Positions 36,160-45,646 of a stretch of 64,000 nt of DNA are shown here, piece after piece. The notes beneath the pieces were generated by a model. The model ran no database searches. It was not told the DNA's origin and worked only from the letters and a program-made list of their open reading frames with translations. Each line of letters starts with the position of its first letter. Position 1 is the stretch's first letter. The stretch spans positions 1 to 64,000 of the forward strand of contig JARLJF010000174.1 of NCBI GenBank assembly GCA_031291335.1, given 5' to 3'. This DNA is from Pandoraea sp. GTDB lineage: Bacteria; Pseudomonadota; Gammaproteobacteria; Burkholderiales; Burkholderiaceae. Both the position numbers and the translations under genes were made by a program.

Positions 36160-36990
36160 TTACAGACCGAGCCGCTGCCACATCGCTTTGGTCGCCGATG
36201 CCGCATTCAGCGTATAGAAGTGCAGGCCAGGGGCGCCACCCGCGAGCAAGCGCTCGCACAGTGCCGTCACCACGTCGAGCCCGAAGGCGCGGATCGACTC
36301 ACGGTCGTCGCCAAAGCCTTCAAGGCGCTTGGCCACCCAGCGCGGCACTTCGGCGCCACACATTTCCGAAAACCGCATCATCTGCGAATAGTTCGTGATG
36401 GGCATGATGCCCGGCACGATGGGCACAGCTACGCCCAGGCGCGATGCGTCTTCAATGAAGCGGAAATAGGCATCCGCATTGAAGAAGTACTGCGTGATCG
36501 CAGCGTTCGCCCCGGCCTTCACCTTGTTGGCGAAATGCTCGAGATCCAGACGCGGCGACTTCGCCTGCGGGTGGTATTCCGGATAGGCCGCCACTTCGAT
36601 GTGGAACCATTCGCCGGTCTCTGCGCGAATGAACTCGACCAGTTCGGACGCATAGCGGAACTCGCCGATTTCGCCCATCCCCGACGGCAGGTCGCCGCGC
36701 AGGGCCACGATGTGACGGATACCGTTCTCGCGATACGTTTTCAGGATCTCGCGAATGTTCTCTTTGGTCGAGCCGACACACGAGAGATGGGGCGCCGCTT
36801 CCACGCCTTCGCGTTGAATTTCGATGACCGTATCGAGCGTGCCCTGCTGCGTCGAGCCGCCCGCACCGAACGTCACCGAGACAAACTTGGGGCCGAGCGG
36901 AAACAGTTGCTGACGCGTGGCGCGCAGCTTCTCCGCGCCATCGGCGGTCTTGGGCGGGAAGAATTCGAAACTGAAGGAAGGTTGCGTCAT
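36160..36990 (-). CDS. metF: Methylenetetrahydrofolate reductase
   Basis: A 276-residue flavoprotein making 5-methyl-THF for methionine synthase. SFSFEFFPPKT opens the barrel, with VSVTFGAGGSTQQGT, HIVALRGDLPSG and NADAYFRFIEDA typical of MetF. I use the second in-frame ATG (36990); another at 37020 overlaps the tlyA stop as ATGA and would add ten residues, and it could be the real start. Last gene of the ahcY-tlyA-metF run. Confidence 0.94.
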   Translation of the reverse strand: MTQPSFSFEFFPPKTADGAEKLRATRQQLFPLGPKFVSVTFGAGGSTQQGTLDTVIEIQREGVEAAPHLSCVGSTKENIREILKTYRENGIRHIVALRGDLPSGMGEIGEFRYASELVEFIRAETGEWFHIEVAAYPEYHPQAKSPRLDLEHFANKVKAGANAAITQYFFNADAYFRFIEDASRLGVAVPIVPGIMPITNYSQMMRFSEMCGAEVPRWVAKRLEGFGDDRESIRAFGLDVVTALCERLLAGGAPGLHFYTLNAASATKAMWQRLGL

Positions 36991-37016
36991 GATCGTCTTG
37001 TTATCGAGAGAGTCGC

Positions 37017-37868
37017 TCATGCCGCGCGTGTCGCGTGCACGAAGAACTCCCGGTTGCCGTCACCGCCGGCGATCGGACTGTCGAGCCACGCGGCTACCGT
37101 CAGTCCCAACGCTTCACAGGCAGTGCGGATTTTTGTCTCCACTTGCGCATATTGCGCGGCATCTTTCACAAGGCCGCCGCGACCGATGTGCTCGCGCCCC
37201 ACTTCGAACTGCGGCTTGACCAGCATCAGCAGGTCGCCCGTCTCGGCCAGCAGCGGCGCGAGCGCCGGCAGCACCAGCGTGAGCGAAATGAACGACACGT
37301 CCCCGACGATCAGATCGAAGCCCGCTTCCGGCGTGGCGGTCATCGCCGCGACAGGCGTGCCGGGGGCGTCTTCATCTGCGGCGTGATCTGCTGCATGCTC
37401 CGCCAGACGCTCATCGAGCATCTCGCGCGACAGATGCCGCGCGTTGATCCCTTCGAGCGAAACGAGGCGCGACTCACCCGCCAGACGTTGATGCAGTTGC
37501 CCGTGACCGACATCGACGCCGACAACCTGCGCGACGCCCGCCTGCAAGAGGCAATCTGCGAAGCCGCCGGTCGACAGTCCGACGTCGAGCGCGACACGCC
37601 CCGCAACGTCGAGCCCGGTCTGCGCCAGCGCACCAGCCAGCTTCAGCCCGCCGCGCGACACATAGCGATCCTCGCCGGGCAAGCCGTCGGCCGCCGCACG
37701 CACTTCGAGGTCTTCATCGCTCGCCACAGCCTGACTGGCTTTTTTCAGCGCCGTTTCGGTGCCCGCGTAATACACGCGACCGGCATCAATGAGACGTTGA
37801 GCGGCGGTGCGCGATGTGGCCAGCCCTCGGGAGACGAGAGCCTGATCGGCGCGAAGAGCTTGCGACAT
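37017..37868 (-). CDS. tlyA: TlyA-family rRNA 2'-O-methyltransferase/hemolysin
   Basis: A 283-residue protein. An N-terminal S4 RNA-binding domain (RADQALVSRGLATSRTAAQRLIDAGRV, about residues 5-60) is followed by an FtsJ-like SAM methyltransferase fold with DVGLSTGGFADCLLQAG and DLIVGDVSFISL. In other bacteria TlyA methylates 16S and 23S rRNA. Its SAM need fits the company of ahcY and metF. Confidence 0.93.
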   Translation of the reverse strand: MSQALRADQALVSRGLATSRTAAQRLIDAGRVYYAGTETALKKASQAVASDEDLEVRAAADGLPGEDRYVSRGGLKLAGALAQTGLDVAGRVALDVGLSTGGFADCLLQAGVAQVVGVDVGHGQLHQRLAGESRLVSLEGINARHLSREMLDERLAEHAADHAADEDAPGTPVAAMTATPEAGFDLIVGDVSFISLTLVLPALAPLLAETGDLLMLVKPQFEVGREHIGRGGLVKDAAQYAQVETKIRTACEALGLTVAAWLDSPIAGGDGNREFFVHATRAA

Positions 37869-37915
37869 GACTACGGGTTTCCTGCAAAGAACCGTCGACG
37901 GCGAGGCGTCGACAC

Positions 37916-38272
37916 TTACACGTTAGTGGCGCGCTCGCCGAACACCAGCGCCGACAGAATCCACGAGATCAGGCTGTACAGCAGCGAGCCGAAGAGCGCC
38001 GCCCAGAATCCCGAGACTTCGAAACCCTTGACGACATGCGAGGCCAGCCAAAACAGCAAGGCGTTGATCACGAAGATGAACAACCCCAGCGAGAGCACTG
38101 TGACCGGCAGCGTCAGCACGACGAGCAGCGGCCGCAAAAACGCGTTGATCAGGCCGAGCACGACTGCAACGATCAGTGCCGTTCCAATGCCCTTGAGCTG
38201 GATGCCCGACACGATGTACGGCAGGATAAGAAGCGCGATCGCATTGATAAGCCAAATCAGCAGCAGACGCAT
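37916..38272 (-). CDS. Small four-helix membrane protein, phage holin 4 family
   Basis: A 118-residue protein with four hydrophobic helices (LLLIWLINAIALLILPYIVSG, then VVLGLINAFLRPLLVVLTLP, and two more). It matches the widespread chromosomal family named after phage holins (Phage_holin_4_2 type), which is not phage-linked here. ATG 38272 was chosen from an in-frame longer stretch. It often sits near ahcY in this order; the function is unknown. Confidence 0.8.
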   Translation of the reverse strand: MRLLLIWLINAIALLILPYIVSGIQLKGIGTALIVAVVLGLINAFLRPLLVVLTLPVTVLSLGLFIFVINALLFWLASHVVKGFEVSGFWAALFGSLLYSLISWILSALVFGERATNV

Positions 38273-38432
38273 GGCAAGCTCCGAAGAACAGACCGGTGCA
38301 GGATTGACGGTCCCGCACCGGTGGTGACTAAAAGCGAACGCGGCAACAGTCAGTGCCACCGCGTTGTCTCGTCGCACGTTACCGGCACATCGCACCCCTG
38401 CGTGCTCCGTACCGGTTCAGCGCAGCGAAAGA

Positions 38433-39848
38433 TCAATAGCGATAGTGCGACGGCTTGAACGGACCGTTCTTGTCGACGCTGATGTACTTCGCCTGATCGT
38501 CGGTCAGCACGGTCAGATCGGCACCGATACGACCCAGATGGAGGCGCGCCACCTTTTCGTCAAGATGCTTCGGCAACACGTACACGCTGTTCTTGTACTT
38601 GGCGCCGTCAACGAACAGTTCGATCTGTGCGAGCGTCTGGTTGGTGAACGAGTTGCTCATCACGAACGACGGGTGGCCCGTGGCGCAGCCCAGGTTCACG
38701 AGGCGGCCTTCTGCCAACAGGATGATGCGCTTGCCGTCCGGGAAGATGATGTGATCGACTTGCGGCTTGATGTTTTCCCACTCGTACTTGCGGGTCGACG
38801 CCACGTTGATTTCCGAGTCGAAGTGACCGATGTTGCACACGATGGCCTGATGCTTCATGGCGGCCATGTGGTCGTGGTCGATCACGTGGAAGTTGCCCGT
38901 GGCCGTCACGAAGATGTCGGCCTTGTCAGCGGCATATTCCATCGTCACCACGCGGTAGCCTTCCATGGCAGCCTGCAGTGCGCAGATCGGATCGATTTCC
39001 GTGACCCACACCGTGGCGCCCAGACCACGCAGGCTTTGTGCGCAGCCCTTGCCCACGTCGCCGTAACCGGCCACGAGTGCGATCTTGCCCGCGATCATCA
39101 CGTCGGTCGCGCGCTTGATACCGTCGACCAGCGACTCACGGCAGCCATACAGGTTGTCGAACTTCGACTTGGTGACCGAGTCGTTCACGTTGATGGCCGG
39201 GAACGGCAGCGTGCCGTCCTTTTCCATCTGGTACAGACGGTGCACGCCCCTGGTGGTCTCTTCGGTCACGCCCTTGATCTGCGAGAGGCGCTTGCTGTAC
39301 CACTGCGGATCGATTTCGATGTGACGCTTGATAGCGGCGTACAGCGCAACTTCTTCTTCGTTGGTCGGGTTGGCAACGACCGACAGATCCTTCTCGGCCT
39401 TGCTGCCCAGAATCAGCAGCAGCGTGGCGTCGCCGCCATCGTCGAGAATCATGTTGGCGAACTCACCGTTCGGCCATTCGAAGATGCGGTGGCTGTATTC
39501 CCAGTATTCGTCGAGCGTTTCGCCCTTGTAGGCGAACACGGGAATACCGGCAGCGGCGATGGCCGAAGCGGCGTGGTCTTGCGTCGAGAAGATGTTGCAC
39601 GAGGCCCAGCGCACTTCAGCGCCGAGCGCCGTGAGCGTTTCGATGAGCACGCCCGTCTGGATGGTCATGTGCAGCGAACCGGCGATGCGCGCGCCCTTGA
39701 GCGGCTGGCTGGCTTTGAACTCGGCACGCGTGGCCATCAGCCCCGGCATTTCGCTCTCGGCGATCGTCAGTTCCTTACGGCCCCAACCCGCGAGATTGAT
39801 ATCGGCAACGTGGAAATCGGAGAATTTTGAGTCAACTACGGCGTTCAT
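38433..39848 (-). CDS. ahcY: S-adenosylhomocysteine hydrolase
   Basis: A 471-residue enzyme splitting SAH into adenosine and homocysteine, keeping methylation going. The NAD-binding [11 protein letters not shown] and the substrate region [11 protein letters not shown] are clear, and the C-terminus ends PSHYRY as in all family members. A 40-residue insertion relative to the animal enzyme is normal for bacteria. ATG 39848 has AAAGGAGG. A SAH riboswitch precedes it. Confidence 0.98.
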   Translation of the reverse strand: MNAVVDSKFSDFHVADINLAGWGRKELTIAESEMPGLMATRAEFKASQPLKGARIAGSLHMTIQTGVLIETLTALGAEVRWASCNIFSTQDHAASAIAAAGIPVFAYKGETLDEYWEYSHRIFEWPNGEFANMILDDGGDATLLLILGSKAEKDLSVVANPTNEEEVALYAAIKRHIEIDPQWYSKRLSQIKGVTEETTRGVHRLYQMEKDGTLPFPAINVNDSVTKSKFDNLYGCRESLVDGIKRATDVMIAGKIALVAGYGDVGKGCAQSLRGLGATVWVTEIDPICALQAAMEGYRVVTMEYAADKADIFVTATGNFHVIDHDHMAAMKHQAIVCNIGHFDSEINVASTRKYEWENIKPQVDHIIFPDGKRIILLAEGRLVNLGCATGHPSFVMSNSFTNQTLAQIELFVDGAKYKNSVYVLPKHLDEKVARLHLGRIGADLTVLTDDQAKYISVDKNGPFKPSHYRY

Positions 39849-39886
39849 CACGCCTCCTTTCTCTAAATAAAGACTAGATAGTGGGA

Positions 39887-40010
39887 CGTGAGCGCCGTTC
39901 TTGAGGCTCACACGCCATGCTATCCGGGGGGAAACCGGCGGCCGGCGCGGCCAATGGGAAGGATCTTGAGCCTGGCAGCACAGTGGCTGTCGCAACGCTC
40001 CTCAAGATCG
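39887..40010 (-). ncRNA. SAH riboswitch upstream of ahcY
   Basis: On the minus strand P1 is a perfect 9-bp helix, GATCTTGAG with CTCAAGATC. Inside it the conserved GAGGAGCGTTGC and GCCAGGCTC are present, and about 70 nt later the second conserved strand ACGGCGCTCA, which pairs with GAGCG as the pseudoknot. This is the known SAH riboswitch layout, which turns on ahcY when SAH accumulates. The segment between P1 and the pseudoknot strand is longer than in the Ralstonia example and GC-rich. It ends 38 nt before the start codon. Confidence 0.93.
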
Positions 40011-40137
40011 GGGCATTGTAGCAAAACTGATGCGTGGCGGCAGGCAACAACCTGGCCTGAAGGGTTATTTTTTGCGAGAAAGATGACAGCAGCAAGACCG
40101 GCGAGCGGCGAAGCATCCGCACCGCAGGGTCCAGCGC

Positions 40138-40821
40138 TCAGATAGGCAGATGCGCGAGCAACGGCGCGGCGAACACCATCAAAATGCCGTTGATCATCAT
40201 GACAAGACTGGCCACCACCCCCTCTTCGCTCCCGATCTGGCGGGCCTTGGCGGTACCGAAGCCATGAGCGCCCGCGCCGAACGGTGCGCCGCGCGCCATG
40301 CGAGTTCGCAGCGGCAGCCACGAGAGCAATGCCTCGCCGAGCAGCATGCCGATGAACCCGGTAATGATGACGAACAGTCCCACCAGATCGCGCGAACCGC
40401 CCACCTTGTCGGATACGACCAGGGCAAAGGGCGTGGAGATCGAGCGGGCCAGCAGGCTGCGCGCCATCTCGGGCGGCAGCTCGAACAGACGGGCAAGCAC
40501 GAAAGAGCTGCTCACAGCCACGATCATCGCGACCAGCACGCCAACGATCAACGCAAACGCATGACGGCGAATGATGTCGCGATGCTCGTAGATCGGCACG
40601 GCGAACGCGATCGTCGTCGGCCCGAGCAGCCAGACGAGCCAGCGCGAGTCGGAGATGTACGTCGCGTAGGAGATGTCGCCGCCGACCATTACGGCGATGA
40701 GCAGGATCGGCGCGAGAATCGCCGGGCCGAGCCATACCTTGCCGAAACGCGCGTAAAGGCGCTTCGACACGTAATAGAACACGACCGTGAGAACAAGCAG
40801 CAGGAGCGCCGTATGATTCAT
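40138..40821 (-). CDS. lrgB: LrgB-family membrane protein
   Basis: A 227-residue protein with about seven helices. GPTTIAFAVPIYEH, RSISTPFALVVSDKVGG and GAHGFGTAKARQIGSEEG are diagnostic of LrgB/CidB. These are thought to act with the small LrgA partner in murein-hydrolase control or in organic-acid transport. It follows lrgA after 69 nt. Confidence 0.93.
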   Translation of the reverse strand: MNHTALLLLVLTVVFYYVSKRLYARFGKVWLGPAILAPILLIAVMVGGDISYATYISDSRWLVWLLGPTTIAFAVPIYEHRDIIRRHAFALIVGVLVAMIVAVSSSFVLARLFELPPEMARSLLARSISTPFALVVSDKVGGSRDLVGLFVIITGFIGMLLGEALLSWLPLRTRMARGAPFGAGAHGFGTAKARQIGSEEGVVASLVMMINGILMVFAAPLLAHLPI

Positions 40822-40890
40822 GGCAAGACCCGGCAAGCGCGATAGAGAGTGATGAAGGTGATGCCCGGCCCGCGCAACATCAGCGAGCCA

Positions 40891-41346
40891 TCAACGAACG
40901 TCATGCGCATGGGCGCGGCGCGCCGGAATGCGAACGAGCGCACGTTTCAGATGACGTTCGGCACGGCAGGCCAAGTCGACCGCCAGCGCCGTCGACACCA
41001 TGACGAGCACCGTGCCCACGCCGATCACGGCAAGTAGTTGCAAGCCTTCGTGGCGCAGCAGGTCGGTGTATTCCATGACGGCTGCGACCATCGGCACGAA
41101 GAAGAGGATCATCTCGGCCAGGAACCAGTCGGCGCCGCGTTTGATCTTTTCCGTCTTCAGCACGCCGGCCATGAGCAGCGCCACGACGATGAGCAGTCCC
41201 AACACGCCGCCCGGCAGCGGCAAATGAAAATGACGCGATGCAGCATCGGCCACAAGATAGATACCGGTGAGCAGCGCAATCTGCCAGACCACGTCGACAA
41301 CGCGCTTGCTGCGGCTATACAGACGGCTTGCAATCATCTTGGTCAT
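40891..41346 (-). CDS. lrgA: LrgA/CidA-family holin-like protein
   Basis: A 151-residue protein. The family motif is LPLPGGVLGLLIVVALLMAG, followed by WFLAEMILFFVPMVAAVMEY. Four helices and a basic C-terminus. ATG 41346 fits the family length. It is divergent from a LysR-type gene, which probably regulates it. Confidence 0.92.
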   Translation of the reverse strand: MTKMIASRLYSRSKRVVDVVWQIALLTGIYLVADAASRHFHLPLPGGVLGLLIVVALLMAGVLKTEKIKRGADWFLAEMILFFVPMVAAVMEYTDLLRHEGLQLLAVIGVGTVLVMVSTALAVDLACRAERHLKRALVRIPARRAHAHDVR

Positions 41347-41426
41347 GGCGGGCTCCCGGGTTTGGCAACAATATGGAATGCAGTATAGGAAGCACCGCAA
41401 CATAAATATAATGAATTAGTCTTATC

Positions 41427-41447
41427 GGAATGATTCCAAATTGGAAT
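41427..41447. promoter_or_regulatory. LysR-type operator between lrgA and the LysR gene
   Basis: A perfect ATTCCAA-A-TTGGAAT palindrome (41433-41447) overlaps a second one, GGAAT-G-ATTCC (41427-41437). The shared half-sites GGAAT/ATTCC fit tandem binding of a LysR dimer in the AT-rich divergent promoter region of 196 nt. Confidence 0.65.
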
Positions 41448-41542
41448 AATTTAAGTATTAACCCTAATAGTGCATGAGAAAGCCTTACGGGACGGGGCTT
41501 TCCACGAATTAGCACCAATATGGTGCGCAAGAGAGAACCAAA

Positions 41543-42487
41543 ATGGAACTGCGTGCATTGCGAGGATTTGTGGAAGTTGTGCGACAGCAGAGCTTCACGG
41601 CGGCGGCGGAAGCGCTATTCGTTACCCAGCCAACCGTGAGCAAGATGGTCAAGGCGCTGGAAGACGAACTGGGCACGCCGCTGATGTTGCGCGAAGAACG
41701 CGGCATGGGCCGCCGGCTCCAGTTGACCGATGCCGGACGCGTCGTCTTCGAGCGCGGGCAGGACGTACTCGCCGCCTACGCCCGCCTGCAGCAGGAGTTG
41801 GCCGATCTCGAGACGGTCGCGCGCGGCGAGCTGTCGATCGGCATTCCGCCGCTTGGCGGTGATCTGTTCATTCCGGTGATCGGCGCGTTCCATCAGCACT
41901 ACCCGGACATTGAGATGAAGCTCTTCGAGACCGGCTCGCGCGCCATCGAGCAAGCGCTACTGGCCGGCGAGATCGAACTCGGCGCCGTGCTGCTGCCGGT
42001 CGACCCCACGATTCTCGATGTGCTGCCGGTGTGCCATTACCAATTGCGACTGATTGCGCCGCGAGAGTCGCGCTGGGAGGGACGCGCCTCTGTCGGCCTC
42101 GCCGAGTTGCGCGACGAGCCGTTCGTCTTTTACGGCGAAGGGTTTGCGTTATCCGAGCTGGTGATTGCCGCGTGCCGTCGCGCCGGCTTCACGCCCAAAA
42201 TTGCGGGACGCTCGAGCCAGTGGGACTTCATCGCTTCGATGGTGGACAACGGCGTCGGCATTGCCCTGCTGCCCGAGCCCTTCTGCGCGCGGCTCGACCC
42301 GAAGCGCTTCGTGATCACGGATGTGCGCGACCCGGAGATTCCGTGGGATCTGGCCATGGCGTGGCGGCGCGACTCGTACCTGTCGCATGCGGCGCGACGC
42401 TGGCTCGCACTGGCGCGCGACATTCTCGGCCCGGGCGGCGACGGTGACGCGCAGGCGGCCATCGCCGGCGGCGCACGCCGAACGTAA
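41543..42487 (+). CDS. LysR-family regulator, divergent from lrgAB
   Basis: A 314-residue regulator. The N-terminal winged HTH (MELRALRGFVEVVRQQSFTA, LFVTQPTVSKMVKALEDELG) is followed by the effector domain with ELSIGIPPLGGDLFIPVIGAF. It resembles CidR-type regulators by position next to lrgAB. ATG is preceded by AGAGAGAA. The effector is unknown, probably a small acid. Confidence 0.92.
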   Translation: MELRALRGFVEVVRQQSFTAAAEALFVTQPTVSKMVKALEDELGTPLMLREERGMGRRLQLTDAGRVVFERGQDVLAAYARLQQELADLETVARGELSIGIPPLGGDLFIPVIGAFHQHYPDIEMKLFETGSRAIEQALLAGEIELGAVLLPVDPTILDVLPVCHYQLRLIAPRESRWEGRASVGLAELRDEPFVFYGEGFALSELVIAACRRAGFTPKIAGRSSQWDFIASMVDNGVGIALLPEPFCARLDPKRFVITDVRDPEIPWDLAMAWRRDSYLSHAARRWLALARDILGPGGDGDAQAAIAGGARRT

Positions 42488-42640
42488 CGCCGGACACGAT
42501 CCCCCCGAGGTCCGCGTGACCAGCGGCCCGGCTGGGAGAGAGTCCGTCCGGCCCTTATCGTCCGACACGACACCCCGATTGCGGTATCCTTGCCGCTGAC
42601 ATTTTCCCCCATGCCGCGCGAGCGCGGCGCATCGATACTC

Positions 42641-43414
42641 ATGCGCATCATTACCGCGAATCTGAACGGCGTGCGATCGGCCGCCAAGAAGGGCTTTTTC
42701 GAGTGGTTCGGCAATCAGGAAGCCGACATCCTCTGCGTGCAGGAGATCAAGGCGCAGTTGCCTGACATGACGCCGGACTTTCTCAAGCCGCACGACTATC
42801 AGGGCTATTTCCACTACGCAGAGAAGAAGGGATACAGCGGCGCCGGCGTGTACGTGCGACGCGAGCCCGACGACATTGTCATCGGCTGGGACAACGCCGA
42901 GTTCGACGCCGAAGGCCGGTACGTCGAGGTGCGCTACGGCAACCTGTCGGTGATCTCCGTGTACATCCCGTCGGGATCGAGCGGCGAGGAACGTCAGGCC
43001 GCCAAATTCCGCTTCATGGCCGACTTCATGCCGCACCTGCTCGCGCTCAAGGCGGCAGGACGCGAAGTGATCCTGTGCGGCGACGTGAACATCGCGCACA
43101 AGGAAATCGACATCAAGAACTGGAAGGGCAACCTGAAGAATTCGGGCTTCCTGCCCGAAGAGCGCGCGTGGCTCACACAGTTGTTCGACGAGCACGGTTA
43201 TGTCGACGTCTTCCGCACACTCGATTCGCGTGCCGACCAGTACACGTGGTGGAGCAACCGTGGACAAGCCTATGCGAAGAACGTCGGCTGGCGCATCGAC
43301 TATCAGATCGCCACGCAGGGCATCGCAGGCAAAGCCAAAACCACCTCGGTATTCCGCGACATCAAGTTCAGCGATCACGCACCGCTGACGGTTGACTACG
43401 ACCACTCGCTGTAA
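42641..43414 (+). CDS. xthA: Exodeoxyribonuclease III
   Basis: A 257-residue AP endonuclease/3'-5' exonuclease. MRIITANLNGVRSAAKKGF, ILCVQEIKAQ, LCGDVNIAHKEIDIKNWKGN (Asp, Asn), GWRIDYQIAT and FSDHAPLTVDY (catalytic His) are all present. ATG 42641 gives the normal N-terminus and length. Acts in base-excision repair. Confidence 0.96.
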   Translation: MRIITANLNGVRSAAKKGFFEWFGNQEADILCVQEIKAQLPDMTPDFLKPHDYQGYFHYAEKKGYSGAGVYVRREPDDIVIGWDNAEFDAEGRYVEVRYGNLSVISVYIPSGSSGEERQAAKFRFMADFMPHLLALKAAGREVILCGDVNIAHKEIDIKNWKGNLKNSGFLPEERAWLTQLFDEHGYVDVFRTLDSRADQYTWWSNRGQAYAKNVGWRIDYQIATQGIAGKAKTTSVFRDIKFSDHAPLTVDYDHSL

Positions 43415-43425
43415 CGGATCGCACG

Positions 43426-44163
43426 ATGAAGACGCTTTTGTTCTGCACCAGCTACATGAAGGATGCAGAGGCCTGGCAGCAGCGTTATCAGCGCTGGCTC
43501 GACTACTACCGGAATGGGCCGATCAACGCCGACAAGATCCTCATGATCGACGACGGCTCGCCGTATCTGCCGCCTGCCGGCATCATCCAGACGGTGGCGG
43601 CGGACAGCGACATTGCGGCGCACGACGCCATCCACGGCATCGCGCGGTTCGAGAAGAACCTGGGCCGGCAGAGCATGAGCCTGTACCCCGGCTGGTGGCG
43701 CAGTTTCCTTCACTCGGTGACGATTGCGCGGGCGATGGGTGCGGACAAGATCGTCCATATCGAATCCGATGCCTACACGCTGAGCCAGCGGCTCGTCGAC
43801 TTCATCAACGACACGCAGTCGGGCTGGCATGTCATGTGGGCCCAGCGTTACGCCATGCCGGAAACCGCCATCCAGATCATTTGCCGGGATCAGTTTGACG
43901 CGATGGAGAAAGTCAGAGACGATCGTCCGGCGCTGGATTTTGCGGACATCGCGGAACGTCTGCTGCCATTCACGTCGGTGAATCGCCAGTTCGTGGGGGA
44001 TCGGTACAGCGAATTCAAACGCAACCGCGGCATCTTCCGTTCGAGAAAATTCAACTTTCTCCCGATCTTCCAGTGGGACTTCTTCTGGGAGCCGATTCCG
44101 CATGACGCAGACTTCGCCACCCAGGTGGTCGGCCGCCAGAAGGTCGCGTTCCGCGGCGCCTGA
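43426..44163 (+). CDS. Conserved protein with glycosyltransferase-like features
   Basis: A 245-residue protein with no firm family recognition. It has an N-terminal LLFCTSYMKD strand, a MIDDGSPY segment and HIESDAYTLSQRL, an arrangement that recalls the acidic metal motif of GT-A glycosyltransferases. No signal or membrane segment. It begins 11 nt after xthA, so the two are likely co-transcribed. Possible function is a sugar transfer, but this is only a fold-level guess. Confidence 0.7.
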   Translation: MKTLLFCTSYMKDAEAWQQRYQRWLDYYRNGPINADKILMIDDGSPYLPPAGIIQTVAADSDIAAHDAIHGIARFEKNLGRQSMSLYPGWWRSFLHSVTIARAMGADKIVHIESDAYTLSQRLVDFINDTQSGWHVMWAQRYAMPETAIQIICRDQFDAMEKVRDDRPALDFADIAERLLPFTSVNRQFVGDRYSEFKRNRGIFRSRKFNFLPIFQWDFFWEPIPHDADFATQVVGRQKVAFRGA

Positions 44164-44242
44164 ACTGCGCCGCCACATCACACAATTTGCACAAGCCGCA
44201 CAGTTCGCACGCCCGGGACGGGAAGCCCCGCCCCGCGCTCAA

Positions 44243-45538
44243 TCAGCGTGATCCGCTCGTCGCGGGTACGCCGTCCCCCCCGTCATCGTCAGCGCCCCAC
44301 GGGGCGACCTTCGGCAGCAGCAGCATGCCGGGCAGCGCCAGCGCCGTGCAGATGAGGAAGAACGTCAGCCAGCCAACACCGTCCACGATGTAGCCGGTGC
44401 CCGCGTTGGCAAACGTGCGCGGCACCGATGCCAGACTCGTGAACAACGCGAACTGTGTCGCCGTATAGCGGGGGTCTGTCGTGCGCGCGATGTATGCCGT
44501 AAATGCCGCCGTGCCCAGCCCTGCCGTGAAGGCTTCGAAAGCGATCACCGCACCGAGCCCCGTCACCACCGGTCCAGCTTCCGCCAGCCACGCGAAGCCG
44601 AGCACCGACACCAGTTGCAGCACGCCAAACACCCACAGCCCGCGGTTGATACCGAGCTTGATCAGCCAGATCCCGCCGATGATGCCGCCCGCCACGCTGG
44701 CCCAAAGACTCGTCGCCTTGGCCACGACACCGATCTGCGTCTTCGTGAATCCCAGATCGAGATAGAACGACGTGGCCAACGACGTCGCCATCGAATCGCC
44801 CAGCTTGTAGAGGAAGATGAACGCGAGCACCAGCAGCGCCTGCGACCAGCCACCGCGCGTCACGAACTCGTGAAACGGCTCCACCACGGCCTCGCGCAAG
44901 GTCTTGGGCGGCGTGCCACGAATCTCCGGCTCCTTGACGACGAGCGTCATCACGATACCCGGCAACATGAACGCCGCCGTCACGAAGAACACCTGCGACC
45001 ACGGCAGATGGTCGGCCATGATGAGCGCCAGCGATCCCGGCACGAGTCCCGCTACCTTGTAGGCGTTCACGTGCATGGCCGTGCCCAGACCCTGTTCGCG
45101 GTCGGAGAGCAACTCGCGTCGGTACGCGTCGAGACAGATGTCGAGACTCGCACTGAAAAACGCCAGCGCCGCCGCCAGCGCGGCAATCGTCATCAGGTCG
45201 CGCTGCGGCGAATACGTGCCCATGACTGCCACGGCGCCGGCCACCAGCAATTGCGTGATGAACATCCAGCCGCGCCGCCGCCCCGGCTTCCATCCGAAAA
45301 CATTGGGCGCGAAGCGATCCATGAGCGGCGCCCACAGGAACTTCCACGTATAGGGAAACTGGATCAGTGCGAACAGGCCGATCGACTTGAGATCCACGTG
45401 CTCGCTGCGCAGCCATGCCTGCACGAGATTGAGCAGGATGAACAACGGCAAGCCGGAGGTGAAGCCCAGAATCACGCAGATGAGCATCCGCGTGGGGTGG
45501 AAGACACGCCCGTCGTCGGGCGGCAGCGAATCGGTCAT
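44243..45538 (-). CDS. ampG: AmpG-family MFS muropeptide transporter
   Basis: A 431-residue MFS protein. The start RMLICVILGFTSGLPLFILL and FPYTWKFLWAPLMDRFAP are typical of AmpG. About 12 helices, and an amphipathic segment GTPPKTLREAVVEPFHEF in the middle. AmpG imports anhydromuropeptides for recycling. It follows metW by about 110 nt on the same strand. Confidence 0.88.
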   Translation of the reverse strand: MTDSLPPDDGRVFHPTRMLICVILGFTSGLPLFILLNLVQAWLRSEHVDLKSIGLFALIQFPYTWKFLWAPLMDRFAPNVFGWKPGRRRGWMFITQLLVAGAVAVMGTYSPQRDLMTIAALAAALAFFSASLDICLDAYRRELLSDREQGLGTAMHVNAYKVAGLVPGSLALIMADHLPWSQVFFVTAAFMLPGIVMTLVVKEPEIRGTPPKTLREAVVEPFHEFVTRGGWSQALLVLAFIFLYKLGDSMATSLATSFYLDLGFTKTQIGVVAKATSLWASVAGGIIGGIWLIKLGINRGLWVFGVLQLVSVLGFAWLAEAGPVVTGLGAVIAFEAFTAGLGTAAFTAYIARTTDPRYTATQFALFTSLASVPRTFANAGTGYIVDGVGWLTFFLICTALALPGMLLLPKVAPWGADDDGGDGVPATSGSR

Positions 45539-45646
45539 GGAAAGGACAGTTGGGGCCAGCCGCCTGCGGTGCGCGGCACCCGGCCCCCCGGGTGTCTTCA
45601 GCCGTCAGGGGCCCGGCGCTTCGCTGCCCCGTTAGCTGCTGTCGGT

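Noticed and set aside
37916-38272. Holin-like gene as a prophage remnant
   Set aside because: The family is common in bacterial chromosomes and no other phage gene is nearby.
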